Under the pieces are notes generated by a model. That model saw only the letters and a program-made list of their open reading frames with translations, did not search any database and had not been told where the DNA came from. From Prochilodus magdalenae (taxonomy: Eukaryota; Chordata; Actinopteri; Characiformes; Prochilodontidae), in the NCBI GenBank assembly GCA_024036415.1, contig JAMWET010001661.1:1240001-1304000 (forward strand): a stretch of DNA of 64,000 nucleotides, read 5' to 3'. Below are positions 1 to 10,653 of this stretch, in pieces. Every line of letters begins with the position of its first letter. Positions within the stretch are counted from its first letter, which is position 1. A program made the translations under genes and the position numbers.

Positions 1-680
1 CCGGAGGGACAGGGATGCACCCTGTTTCCATGGATTTCATAATCTGTGACAAACTCTAGCTACTTCTTAAGAGATCATTGTTCTTTTTGTTCTATTATAA
101 GGGCTAGACCACTCCAGCAAGAGCTTGATAATACAGGTTTTACATGTGCATTAGGATTTACATTATTAATGTTAATGCTACTTCAGGAAAGCAGTGAGAA
201 AACCTTTTGGTTTCAAGTCTGGGTGAACACTGAATATCTGTCAATAACCTGATATTTGCATTGTCATCCATAAACCAGACTTAGTTATTTATCTGTTTCC
301 AGTCAAAGCAGCTGTTTGGTCATTCATTTTCAGGAGATATTTCTGAGGAGACTGGACATAAAATAAATGTTTTATTGTGTTTATAATGTCAATTCATATC
401 TCTACTTCACCCTGATAAGCTGGTAGATTCAGTATATCAAATCATCCTAATTACTCTTTCAATACTGGAAACACTTTCTGGTAAGGACATTCGGTACCTA
501 CTTGTTCTAGTCTTCCTGTTCCATGTCCAAAATTCAAACAAGCTTGTGAATACGAAGATGACTTCAGCCTTATAGCTTTAATGCTGGCAGTATTTTTGAT
601 AAGAAGTAATAATCCTACCTAGAGTTTTATGTATGGAGCTACCAATAGGTAAGCGCTACCCTAGATAAAAAATATTTGTT
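1..680. other. Unassigned AT-rich sequence
   Basis: No gene, RNA or clear repeat seen. The longest open frame is 68 codons with no recognisable motif and fits chance. Confidence 0.5.
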
Positions 681-689
681 CTAAAAATA

Positions 690-1000
690 TTCTATGAATA
701 TGCAATGCAATGTTCCATTTTTATTTTCAGCAGGAAGTTTTCTCTTGGTTCTCAGAATGTTCTTGGTAAAGGTGGGAGTACATTCTTTAAAAACATTCTG
801 TCGTCTCAGGAACATCCATAAAACATTTTCTGAATGTTCTGCTGTGGCCCATGATCTGTGTCCTTGATAAAAACATCCTCTAAATGTAGCAGTTAAAATG
901 TTTTGTCTTAGGGAACATTTAAGCTTATTGAAACGTTATTTGAAATTATGAACATACACAGGTAACATTAGCCAAAGTTCTAGGAATGTTCCCTGCTAGC
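690..1000. repeat. Degenerate GAACATT/GTTCTCAGAATGTTC dispersed-tandem repeat
   Basis: The stretch repeatedly uses variants of GGAACATT, AACATTCT and GAATGTTC at roughly 30-60 base intervals (near 712, 751, 783, 809, 829, 914 and 985). Fish genomes carry tandem families of this GAACGTT/GAACATT type. No unit is intact, so this is an old, eroded array without coding potential. Confidence 0.55.
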
Positions 1001-1004
1001 CGGA

Positions 1005-1845
1005 CAGTAGAGCATTTCAACAAGCACTGTCTTTCAGCCGGCTCTATAACACTACCAAATTCAAGCTGCCTTTTCAATATTATAATGCAAAATGTGGAAG
1101 CAGCTCTACAGCCAGAGTGTGGTTTGCCCTTTCTGGGCTACTGTAGACACATGCCGGTGGCAACCTCTGTTACAAGTGATTGGCACCTATGTAGATATAA
1201 AGGGCTCATTCTAAACTAATGAAAACACAATGGTTTGTAATTCCAGTTAGAGCAATATGGTTTGTTTCTAATAACAGACCGCCGCCGCAATAAATCTTAC
1301 ACACTGCTCCTTTAAGTGTTTACATTCAACAAACTTTCCATTTGAACATAAGTTAAGGTAAAATGGATTTTCCATAATTGGGATCCATTATGATAAGTCT
1401 TATTTCTGTGCATTTCTGTCACATGTTCTGTGTATATTTAAATCTTTCAGCAGAAGAGGATCCTACACACAATAAAGCCCCCAACAGACAGAAAAGCCAC
1501 AGGCTGTCCAGGCCATGCACCCCGCTGCTGATTACGGCATGTTATCTGCTAGATAACAAGAACAGATTGCAGAGGAGAACAGCAGCAGATGCAGGACAGC
1601 CGCCTGACACAGTTACGGATGGTTCCAAAGGAAGCTAGTGCCAGAAGACGAGATTACACAGCTTAAACAAAGGCAGAGCAATACAACAGAGTCCACTCTG
1701 AACCAGTAATTACATAAATGCCCACCACTGCAGTCTTCAGACCCAGTGTCTGGAAAAAAATCTCAACACTGCACTGAAAAATTAGAATTTCAGTCAGACA
1801 GTGTGCTTCCACACAGATATTCCACTAGTACTTCCTTTGACAGTC
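1005..1845. other. Unassigned non-coding sequence
   Basis: No gene or element recognised. Two open frames of 77 and 86 codons (986-1219 and 1378-1638) have no motif or composition that marks them as coding. Confidence 0.45.
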
Positions 1846-2122
1846 CTCCAAGTTCCAAGTCTTAACTGAATAACTATGAGGTACAAACACAATATACATA
1901 CATATAGTCATTTTTTCGACAATTTAATAGTAAGTCTTGAGATGTTTTAACTAAGGTAGCCTGAAATAGCCAACAGGTTCTAGATTCTAGATTAACTGAG
2001 TATATGTGAGGTACAACCCCCAATGCTCTGTTGAAATATTCTAGATGTCAGGACTACACATGGTTTTATCCAAATTACACACAGGCTCTAGATATTGATT
2101 AACTCTATAGTACAATAAGATG

Positions 2123-2164
2123 GCGCTAAGTGAGACAGATTTTGCGCTAAGTGAGACAGATTTT
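2123..2164 (+). repeat. Perfect 21-bp tandem duplication
   Basis: The 21-base segment starting GCGCTAAGTGAGACAG occurs twice back to back, at 2123-2143 and 2144-2164, directly before the TTTCCTTCGGGATCAATAAAG tail. It is probably the last body segment of the retroelement whose tail follows. Confidence 0.75.
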
Positions 2165-2191
2165 GCTAAATTTCCTTCGGGATCAATAAAG

Positions 2192-2249
<58 letters not shown>

Positions 2250-2250
2250 C
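2165..2250 (+). mobile_element. LINE/SINE 3' tail with (TATC)n microsatellite
   Basis: The segment reads as a retroelement 3' end: TTTCCTTCGGGATCAATAAAG followed by about 14 TATC units (2192-2249). Fish RTE/Rex-type LINEs, and SINEs that use their machinery, end in a 'TTCCC..GGGATCAATAAAGT(ATCT)n' tail, where the tetranucleotide repeat is the template-derived terminus. Only the terminal bases are recognisable here, so the exact family is not assigned. Confidence 0.65.
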
Positions 2251-2999
2251 ATTATGCTGAAATAACATAAACAGATTCTAGGTATTACAAATGGGACACA
2301 AACTTCACAGTGCTGTGTAATTATTTAGGATGACAAAATCTGAAGTTTCTAGACATCTTAACTGAATTACACTTAATGACCAGCAGGTTCTAGATATACC
2401 TGTAAGAAAGATTCTAGATGTACTGTATACAATCCCAGAAGTATTATGTACTTGTTTTAGAAAACATAAAACTAGGTTTAACCAAAATTCACTGACATGC
2501 CAGATTAGGCATATTGAAAACAAAGCAGCACAGAGGAAACCGTTGCTAAAGCAAGCAGTAAGAACCTCAGCACCCTGAACCTTGCACTACCTAGCTGATG
2601 TTTTCTATGGAAGCACTTGAACATTCAAAACCTTGGAACTCTCCTTAATTTTTTTGTTTTAAAAGTTTGTGCTGTTTGCCTACCTCATTAAATACCTAGA
2701 ACTTAAGGGGCGGTAAAAGAAAGTAAAAGGAAGCCATTTTTGCTTTGGTGAAACATGAATTACATTTGGAGCATATCTTACATCTTACTTGTGGTTGTGT
2801 TTGATTTACCAATTACTGTGTTCCATTAACACATTTACAGATATAACAGATATGTAAATTAGCTGTGTTATGATTGGCTCATTCAAGTCAGTTTAGACAA
2901 AAATGCTCTTTATAACTTTGGGATGAATTGGGCGGGGCTAAACTGCTGCATGGGTGGATATATGTTAATGTCCTGCTTTTATGACAGTTTTGACTATTC

Positions 3000-3330
3000 G
3001 AAACGGGTCTTCTCTGTGTCTCTGTTTCTATCTTTCTCTTGTCATTTCCATGTGTCTTTTTGTTGTCCTGTTCCATGTGCTTTTGTTTGTTTTGGTTATT
3101 ACTCCTCCACCCACTTGTAGGCCCCTCACCTGTCCCTAGTTTGCAGCTCCGCCCCTTCCCAGGTGTTCCTCGTTTGTCCTTGTTGTTTTATATTCCCTGT
3201 TGTTCTCTTTGTTCTTGCTGGGAGGTTTGTCTCTATGTCAGTTGTTTTTGTAATCCTGTTCCTCGGTAGTGTTTTGTTTTGTATTTTTTCTAGTGTTTAG
3301 GTTTATGCTTCTTTCATTAGTTTTCCTTGA
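3000..3330. repeat. Pyrimidine-rich block, possibly an old retroelement terminal or leader region
   Basis: The + strand is strongly T/C-biased and holds phrases such as CACCTGTCCCTAG, CTCCGCCCCTTCCCAGGTGTTCC and TTTTATATTCCCTGTTG. These resemble the T/C-rich terminal or promoter regions of several fish retroelements. The open frames here (105 and 76 codons) follow from the lack of purines. No paired LTR, primer-binding site or polyprotein was found, so the assignment is weak. Confidence 0.25.
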
Positions 3331-3334
3331 AAGA

Positions 3335-4240
3335 CCTACACTTGCATCCTGTCTACTCATCGTGTCCGATGTCTTACATATGCTGCAGTCTTTTTGTTTT
3401 TACCCCAATACAGACCCTTTAACAGTCTTTGAACCATCTACATTCTTTGTTTGCCTTATATCAGTGCTGATAGTACCTTTAAAGGTGATTATCTTGCCAC
3501 TCATCATCATCACTGCATCCATTCACAGGCCTGATTGCTGCTATAATCTTCCTTTCACATTAAATCAGCAGATAATGTATAACTAAGTGCTACAATAGTA
3601 CATTTCATACCTGAGAAAGCACTTGAGCCATAGATTGACCCAGAAGGTAAGACTGCCAATAATATAAAAACTCAGAAGCCTAAACGTTCAGTGCATAATT
3701 ATTTAAAACTCTGCATGAATAATTCATAAGCGAGCCAGCCTTGAGATCTTCATTTAGTTGAAAATAAAACACAATGATTACAGTGAGACCTTGGATTCTG
3801 CGGGTTAGCTTCACACCTCTTTAAATCATGCAGAAAATCAACTCAACCTCAGCTGCATGCGTAATTCCTCTCAACACATGAAAGACGGGTAGTGTCTTCA
3901 CCCTCAGACATCTGCAGGTACAGCTTTACATTTGTTGTGCATTACATGCACTAAATGTAATTACATAACCTCAGTTCAAATGTTCAGCAATATGTTGGTT
4001 CCTGGAGCGAGACAGTTATGGTTTAACCCACTGGTGTTTTATCATGCATGCAAAATTGACAACCAATACGTTGATCTCTTGCTGATGGTGTGTCCAGAGC
4101 CTAAAAATGTTCCCTTGTGGCGTTCAGTTTAATTCTGGGGCAGGAACATTTTTCTGTGCAGCTGTCCACTTCTCTGTGCCCATGTAAAAAAAGGGGTTTG
4201 TTTGACAGCGCTCATTAAACTGACCAACACACAGTATAAT
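3335..4240. other. Unassigned non-coding sequence
   Basis: No gene or repeat recognised. Composition is mixed and AT-rich, and no open frame exceeds about 105 codons. Confidence 0.4.
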
Positions 4241-4254
4241 GTAAAAGTCCATGG

Positions 4255-4905
4255 AGCTCAGATCTGAGCTCAGATCAGTGCAGATCTGAGAAAGTTAATC
4301 ATAGATTTAGAAAAGTCAGAAACGTCTCTCAAATCTATTTCTAAACAACTGCAGATTCCAACATTATCACTTCAAGCATCTGTATGTGAGTACAAGTTAA
4401 AGGGATTTGTAGCGACATCGCCAAAGTCTGAAAGACCCAAAGTGTCACTCTCAGCTTAAAGAAAATTGGTTCAGATATTCAGGAGCCAAGAAGTGCTAAC
4501 ATGGACTAAAAGGCCACCACTCGAGAAAAAAAGCTCCTGCTGCAAAGTCAGCATTCTTATCCTCAACTAAAGTTTGCACCTGACTTTATAGAATAAAAGC
4601 CTTCTGGAGAAAAGTTTAATGGTCAGATGAGACGAAGGCTTGAAAGAAGAGTTGTTTCGTGGCAATGATCAAAGGTACTGTATGTTTAGAAGAAGAATTT
4701 AATCCCAAGAACACTGTACCAACTGTGAAACATGGTGGTGGTAGTACATTGGTCTGGGGCTGATTTGCTGCCAGTGTCATCTTGTATACTCATCCTGTCC
4801 CAAGAACAACAACAAAGAAAGAATTCTAAGAAATCTGAGAAAGCCCAATATTGCCATGACATTAATGATCAAGATGTATGTATTTAAACTTCTGACCACA
4901 GTTGC
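4255..4905 (+). mobile_element. Sleeping Beauty-like Tc1 transposon relic, internally deleted
   Basis: This is a decayed Tc1/mariner DNA transposon in + orientation. The translated line includes AFWRKV.WSDE near 4,595-4,640 (first catalytic Asp region, DE retained) and [12 protein letters not shown] near 4,709-4,745, a Tc1 signature. It ends in AAACTTCTGACCACAGTTG (about 4,885-4,904), the complement of a CAGTTG.GGTC.GAAGTTT inverted end, the type found on Sleeping Beauty-like fish elements. The part that should hold the second Asp and the SPDLNPIE block is missing after about 4,777, and another gap lies near 4,500. Stops are frequent. The left inverted end was not identified. The copy is non-functional. 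Confidence 0.85.
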
Positions 4906-5029
4906 ATGTTGTGTGCAGTAGTTTCTTCTAGCTGCAGATTGCTTCAGATCTTCCTTATTCAGCTACTACCAGTCAGGTGGACATACAGGAAAAACAACAT
5001 CAGCATCCATTGAGTATCCAGTGATGGAA

Positions 5030-5290
5030 GTACACCGTATGTGTTTCTAATAAAGTGGCCAGTTAGTAAAAGCACAAGGCCGGTGTTTCTAATAAAAACA
5101 GAGGTGGAAGGAAGATGTTTCTAATGAAATGGCCAGTTACTGGTAGCACAAGGCTGGTTTTTCTAATAAGATGGCCAGTTAGTAGAAGCACAAGGTAGGT
5201 ATTTCTAATAAAGTGGCTAGTTTAGGAAAACACGAGGCAGGTTTTTTAATAAGGTGGAGGTAGTGTAAGGTGGAGGTAGTGCCAGGGTAG
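5030..5290 (+). repeat. 42-bp tandem repeat with TTTCTAATAAAGTGGCCAG core
   Basis: About six imperfect units begin near 5,040, 5,083, 5,116, 5,156, 5,198 and 5,240. Each runs 'TTTCTAATAAAGTGGCCAG..AGTA.AAGCACAAGG' and is about 42 bases long. The core resembles the complement of the CACTGTCCATTTTATCAG terminus of the non-autonomous element at 21.7 kb, so the array may have grown from such an end (inference). Confidence 0.8.
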
Positions 5291-5699
5291 TGTTTTATCT
5301 CCTGCATGTTGCAGTTAGTAATCAGTGTAGCAGTGTGGGTTATTTAGTCTAGCTCTTATTGGTTCCGATCCGCAGAAAGCCTTCAGTAACTCTAGACACC
5401 CGCTCTCGTCTTCTCCTCCATTAGAGAACATGCTTCCATTCTCTTATATTAAAAGCCTGGCAGTTCCTGTGCTCTGTCTTATTTATGGGTTCCCCTGGGT
5501 TTTGTTAGCACTTCAGGGCCAACACAGACATGAGAATGAAATTAAAAGGGAGAAAATCTTCACAATGTATTTGACCTCGTTTCCCACAAGTGCTCTGCTT
5601 TTCCATTGACATTGTTCATCAGGACAAAGACGCTGTATTTGACCACCGATGTGCAAAGAACCTCTCACTGCCCTGTGACTGACTAGAACAGGCTGGGAT

Positions 5700-6560
5700 A
5701 AAAGTTCAAGAAAGGTTCTTTAAAGGAATTGTTTAAATTAAGCTTTAATGCCATAATCATTCTTATCATTTCTAGTTTCCCTAAAAAACAGAATTTTTGT
5801 AAATTGCAGGTGTGGAGAACCTTTCTGAAGCTTACAGAACATTCTTTAAAATAAATGGCCCGAACATTTTTTTGACAAGGTTCCTTTCCAGTTCCAGTTT
5901 TCCTAAACTTTCAAATAATAAAGATGCGTTATTTTAGTGATGCAATCAAATAACCACTTTTGGTTTCCTTTACAAGTAATTTTTTAAATATGACATATGA
6001 GTGTGAACATGGTTTTTAAGGGCCTTCAGATAATAGAAGTGTTCCATATTAGTTTTACAGTACTTACTACTCACTCAAGCATAAACATTTACAAAATTCG
6101 CTCTCCAAAAATGTTCTTTAAAGAACCATCAGTGGTCCTTCGATTGCATCAAGCAGAGTTCCTTTCTTGTCTGAAGCTTTTAACTTTTTAAACGTTTTTA
6201 AAACCCTGTGTTTCTGTGCCAATCTCTTCCTATAAACTTCTTTAAAGAACCAAAATGGGTTCTCCTATGGCATGATGCAAAGAACACTCTTTGGCAACTC
6301 TGTAGTCTCAAAATTAAAGTTGCCATCTTTGGAGCAATTGACACCACAAAGAACCATGCTTGCAAATGAGATGTGCCAGTGGAAAGAACCGTTTAAAACC
6401 TTTTAGAGCCTACACACAATCTAAAAGTTCAAAAGTTTTTTCATAAGGCCACATCATACAAGAACCTCATCTGGTTTCTAAGGAGCCATTCAGTTCAGCA
6501 GTATGTTTTTAAAGATTCACAATTTTCAAAGGTTCTTCAGGGTACCAAAAGTGTTTTGAG
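5700..6560. repeat. Degenerate AAGAACC/GGTTCTT repeat family
   Basis: Copies of AAGAACC, GGTTCTT and TTCTTTAAAGAACC recur throughout (near 5,714, 5,816, 5,878, 6,114, 6,237, 6,281, 6,350, 6,384, 6,460 and 6,530). Fish genomes carry an abundant palindromic repeat based on AAAGGTTCTT...AAGAACC. A second piece lies at the end of the window (63.6-64.0 kb). No open frame is associated with it. Confidence 0.6.
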
Positions 6561-6569
6561 AATTTTACA

Positions 6570-8260
6570 TTTAAAAGTAGAGAACTACACAGCCAATCCA
6601 TGAGCAACTTTAAAAAAACAGTTGTCCGTATAATAATGTAGATATTGCAAACATTTTCAGACGTATTCAGTATATAATGTAGATATTTTAGACGTTTCAT
6701 GTTTGTGGAGTTACCATAGAGCTCTACAAAGTTCAGTTCATTCCTCGACTGTTAAAACTTCTTCTATTCTCAAGGTTTAACCCTGGCTCATGACTGATCT
6801 GACCAAAAGAACATATTATTGGACTCTCAGACCTTTGCCAGATTGCTGTTATCCTTTTTATCTCTCTTTTCCTTGACTGCTTCATTTAGGATGAACGGGC
6901 ACTTTAATTTAATTTAATTTCAGACATGGGAGTTTTTAGCTCTTATACTTGTGACATTAGTGCAGCAAACCCCAGTAACTCGACTCAGCGCATGAAAAGA
7001 GATGAAATAAACCATATAAAGTGGTTGGATCAAAGCAGCGTGTGTTTCCAAAGACGGCAAGAAAACCACTCAGAAATACCAAAGAAAATGAGAACCAGGT
7101 GCCTACTGTTTTTGAATAATGAAATTCACAAACACTTAAGTCCACATTTTACTGTACTGTCCAGCTAGTTTCAACATCATGCATTGTGACCTTACAAAAC
7201 GTAATGCATTTACAGGCCATCCAGCTTTTCCAGTTATAGGAGCTTAGCTCCACCCACTCACAATGAAGCTATAATCAGGGTTTTATCATTAACTACCTCC
7301 TTAATTATGCACAATACAGTACAGCCTATTGAGTACCCCTCATCTACAATGCAGCCAAGCTAGATTAACTTACTGCAAACCAGCCAATCAGAGCAAAACT
7401 CATTAAATTATCCATGAGCTCATGAAAAAGGTAAAACAGCTTGTTTCATTCTATTCAAATCATAGGGTGTAAATGGGCATGTAAAAATGTATCTGGGCAT
7501 TTTCACCCTGACCAAAGTCACATGTCTTTTATGTAGACATCAGAGAACAATTTAAAATAAAAAAAACCACCACATTCTATTGACCTTTGTCAATATTTAC
7601 ATCTGACATTAAGAGAAATTCACGCAGCTCTGGCATAGCATAGCAGTCACAACATAATCATTTATTTGTGTGACAAATCAGTGTTAAAATGAATGATGAG
7701 CACTTCAAATTCATAAGCACGATACAACGAAATGCTGGATATGGGCCCTATAGGTTTTTAAAAAGCTGAATGAGCAATGCTTATCAGTTTTCATTTATGG
7801 TTGAGGCAAGCTTAGAAAATAGAAGAGTTTCAGTCATGGCAGATGGCTTTGAGATAGATGAGAGTTTATATGGAGAAATGACCAACAACAAGAAGCACAA
7901 AGAGAAAATGCTGGACATTGGCTGACCGCTTGGCTAAACGTTGCCTGAAGCGATTCACAGTGGTTCAGTTTGTTTCTCCTTCTGTAGAGAACACGCACGC
8001 TGAGGCTGACTGATTTAGCGGTTTGGGCTACAGCCCGTCTCCAGATGAATGGTGTCCAGCACTGTGTAAACATGAGACAATTTGAGGACACACTGCACAT
8101 TGTTATTTAGGGTGTGCAGTCTGGGGGGTAGGGGGATCGTTCAGAAGATGGCACACATACTATGGATGAAGACTGAAGGGCATTGAGAGAATAATAAGAC
8201 CCTGTAAAATGGAAAACTGATGTTTGGAGAGATACAAATTACAGATAAACAAGACAATAA
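6570..8260. other. Unassigned non-coding sequence
   Basis: No gene recognised. It contains one TTTAATTTAATTTAATTTCAG run near 6,904 and a TTAGCTCCACCCACTC phrase near 7,243 that recurs in the 8.7-kb array. Otherwise nothing assignable. Confidence 0.4.
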
Positions 8261-8268
8261 ATAATCAA

Positions 8269-8346
8269 CCCTGTGGGTCTTCATCCCGGTGGGTCTTCAT
8301 CCCAGTGGGTCTTCAGCCCTGTGAGTCTTCAGCCCTGTGGGTCTTG
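8269..8346 (+). repeat. 16-bp minisatellite, about five copies
   Basis: Units of 16 bases start at 8269, 8285, 8301, 8317 and 8333 with consensus CCC.GTGGGTCTTCA(T/G). Neighbouring copies differ at only one to three positions. The last copy is incomplete. Confidence 0.9.
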
Positions 8347-8679
8347 AAATAAGCAGAATTAAAGGGACAATAACATAAAAAAAACAAATTTTCTTTGCTT
8401 TCTAAACAAAAAAGGGGTTAATGTACAATGAACCATTTTAGTCCTTACAACTATCAAAGAACATAGGACATATCTTAGAACACACATCTGTGTTCTGGCT
8501 TGTACTGTATATGTATATTTAATTCTGCAGTTGGATTATAAAATTAATACAAATAATAATATATAAATAATAAAAATCTGATAATATATATAATAAAGAT
8601 AATGACAGACATGATTAAAAACATTAAGCAAAGTGTATTAAGTGTATTCACTATACATATACAACAATTTCACACCACA

Positions 8680-8885
8680 TCCACACCACATCCATTCAGC
8701 CTACAGGAGTCTAGTACCACCCATTCAATTCAGCCTATGGCGGATTAGACGCCTATTCAGCCTAAAACCATTTAGCCCTGCCTATACACTCAACAGCTGA
8801 GTAGCTCCACCCATTCAACCTATAGCAGTTAATCTTTGCCCTATCACCTTACAACATTTTAGCCCCACCCGTTCATCCTACAGCA
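8680..8885 (+). repeat. Degenerate ~40-bp tandem repeat (CCACCCATTCAGCCTA..GTTTAG)
   Basis: The phrase 'CCACCCATTCA(G/A)CCTATAGCAG..TTAG' recurs near 8,688, 8,719, 8,752, 8,809 and 8,862 with insertions and substitutions. Related TAGCTCCACCCA or TAGCCCCACCCA phrases occur singly near 7,245 and 28,977, so the unit also exists as a dispersed repeat. Confidence 0.55.
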
Positions 8886-8889
8886 CAGG

Positions 8890-10250
8890 CTGATACAGGC
8901 AGTCTCTATCAGAGTTACTGGAGTGGAACTTGTGGGTATGCGATTAAACATGCTGTTCCTGCTGTCAGAAAGCAAGCTAATCATTGCCGTTTCCAAAGTA
9001 TCCACACGTTATAATGGGGCAAAATAAGTTTTCATGGTGTTGAACCTCTTTCATGAAGCTGAACCTCTTTAGGAATGCTAACAGAAGCTAGATCTCCAAA
9101 AGCAGCTCAAACTTAGCTACAAACTAGATAATAGCATGGAGCACACAGAGATTCAGCTTATCCAGGTGGTTGATAAAGCTCTTTACACTACTTTCACTTG
9201 TCCAGAATGCACTGGTTAGTCTATTTGGCTGAGAATAGAGAGTCAGATCTTCAGACAAGTTTACTTTGTGCTTGGTTTAGTATGGAGCTTCATCTCCAAC
9301 ATCAGCTCAGCTGCTGATATGATGCGGAGGAACCCTCCTCTTCCCCTGTTATAGCGGAAAGCATCCTTCACACTGTCACAGTTTTGCCCATTTTTTGAGA
9401 GGCAAAGTACATTCCCATAGATGTTCTGCCCATCTTTTTTCTTTCAGGACACAAACAATTTGGTGCAATTCCAAACAAAATTGGGTCACATCTGTACAGT
9501 TTCGAAGCGAAAAAATTACAACCCAATATTTAGCATTTTCGTGTTGCCTCTTCACATCACATTCAGTGTGTAACGGCCTTAAGGCTATCAGGGACAGTTC
9601 GCTTCTATAAAGAGAATTCATGCAAAAATGGATTAGGGCTGTTTTCGGTATGCAAAACCATGCAAATGTTATACGTCGTCCAAATAAACAATGAGATATG
9701 AGAACATGTGGAACACACGCTCTTTAAAACCCCATGCTGTTACACTGTTTCAGCCACTGTCAGTGTTTATGCGTTTAAAGAAAGCATTCCAGTGTGACAG
9801 ACACCGCAGACACTGCGGGCTAAATTACTGTGCTTCACTGCAAACCCACACTAAAGCACGCTTCACCTTTTTATAGCTCTAGTTTAACCTTATAAAGTCA
9901 CTAGACGTTACCTTCAGTGTGCTGTAGAGGGTTATAGGTACTAGATGGCTTTGGGTCTACTCGTCTGGGTTTAATGTCTGTTATGATTTTATTAAATGGC
10001 AAAGGCAGAAGTTTTCCTGCAAGGTGAGGCCATGCATAACTTTATCACTCATCAAATTCAAGCCATCATAAAACAGCTCTGCTTTTACCTACAAACCCCT
10101 AACGTGATGTGAATCTGCTTGGACTGCTAAGGGTTAAATCTCCAGAGCAGCATTATACTGAGGGCTTCTTGAAACAATAATGAACAGTCCTGTTACCTCC
10201 TGAACCATACTCTCAAACTTTCATGAGCAACATGTTCTTTTTTTTTTTTC
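8890..10250. other. Unassigned non-coding sequence
   Basis: No gene or element recognised. Open frames of 61-81 codons on both strands overlap each other and carry no motif. A T-run lies near 10,237-10,250. Confidence 0.4.
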
Positions 10251-10254
10251 CTCA

Positions 10255-10400
10255 AACCAAGTCTTCCAGCTTTTCTCCTCTAAGTGGAGGCCCGGCGTCG
10301 GAGGCATGCTAATCAGGCCGCTAATCACTCGGAGTTGTTAATTAGGATTCTGCGGGAACACAAAGGCTGTCACCTGCTCGAGTGAAGTGGAGCGCACTCT
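10255..10400. other. Candidate conserved non-coding block
   Basis: This is a compact, CpG-containing and repeat-free segment with several homeodomain-type cores (GCTAATCAGG, GCTAATCAC and GTTAATTAGG) within 60 bases. That composition is common in developmental enhancers, but conservation cannot be seen from one sequence. Confidence 0.3.
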
Positions 10401-10653
10401 CTTGTAAGTCTCTCACTCCATTGACCCAACTTTAAATCAGAGCATGAAGCACAAAGCAGTAAAACTGGACTCTTTCTGCACTTTCTATGCATCGAGCTGT
10501 AGTTCTAGGAAAAGTGGGCATACTATAAATCTATGCTGGTTCAGCACATAGGCTCAACAAAGAAACATATATGGATTAGCTCTGGCTAATAGTTAGAGCT
10601 GAACACATATTTGGGAGTTTAGACTGAAATCATTTGCTTTGAGTGACCATATA

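Larger units (their letters stand above)
1850..2480. repeat. Degenerate TCTAGAT-containing tandem repeat
   Basis: The motif (CAG)GTTCTAGAT or a close variant recurs near 1975, 1983, 2037, 2090, 2272, 2347, 2388 and 2410, often followed by an ATTAACTGA-like segment. The spacing is uneven, suggesting an eroded tandem array of about 50-70 base units. It is interrupted near 2,123-2,250 by a LINE/SINE-like tail and a microsatellite. Confidence 0.4.

Noticed and set aside
3039..3586. Adjacent T/C-rich frames of 76 and 105 codons
   Set aside because: Hydrophobic-looking only because of T-rich codons; overlapping frames and no motif, so not read as a membrane protein.
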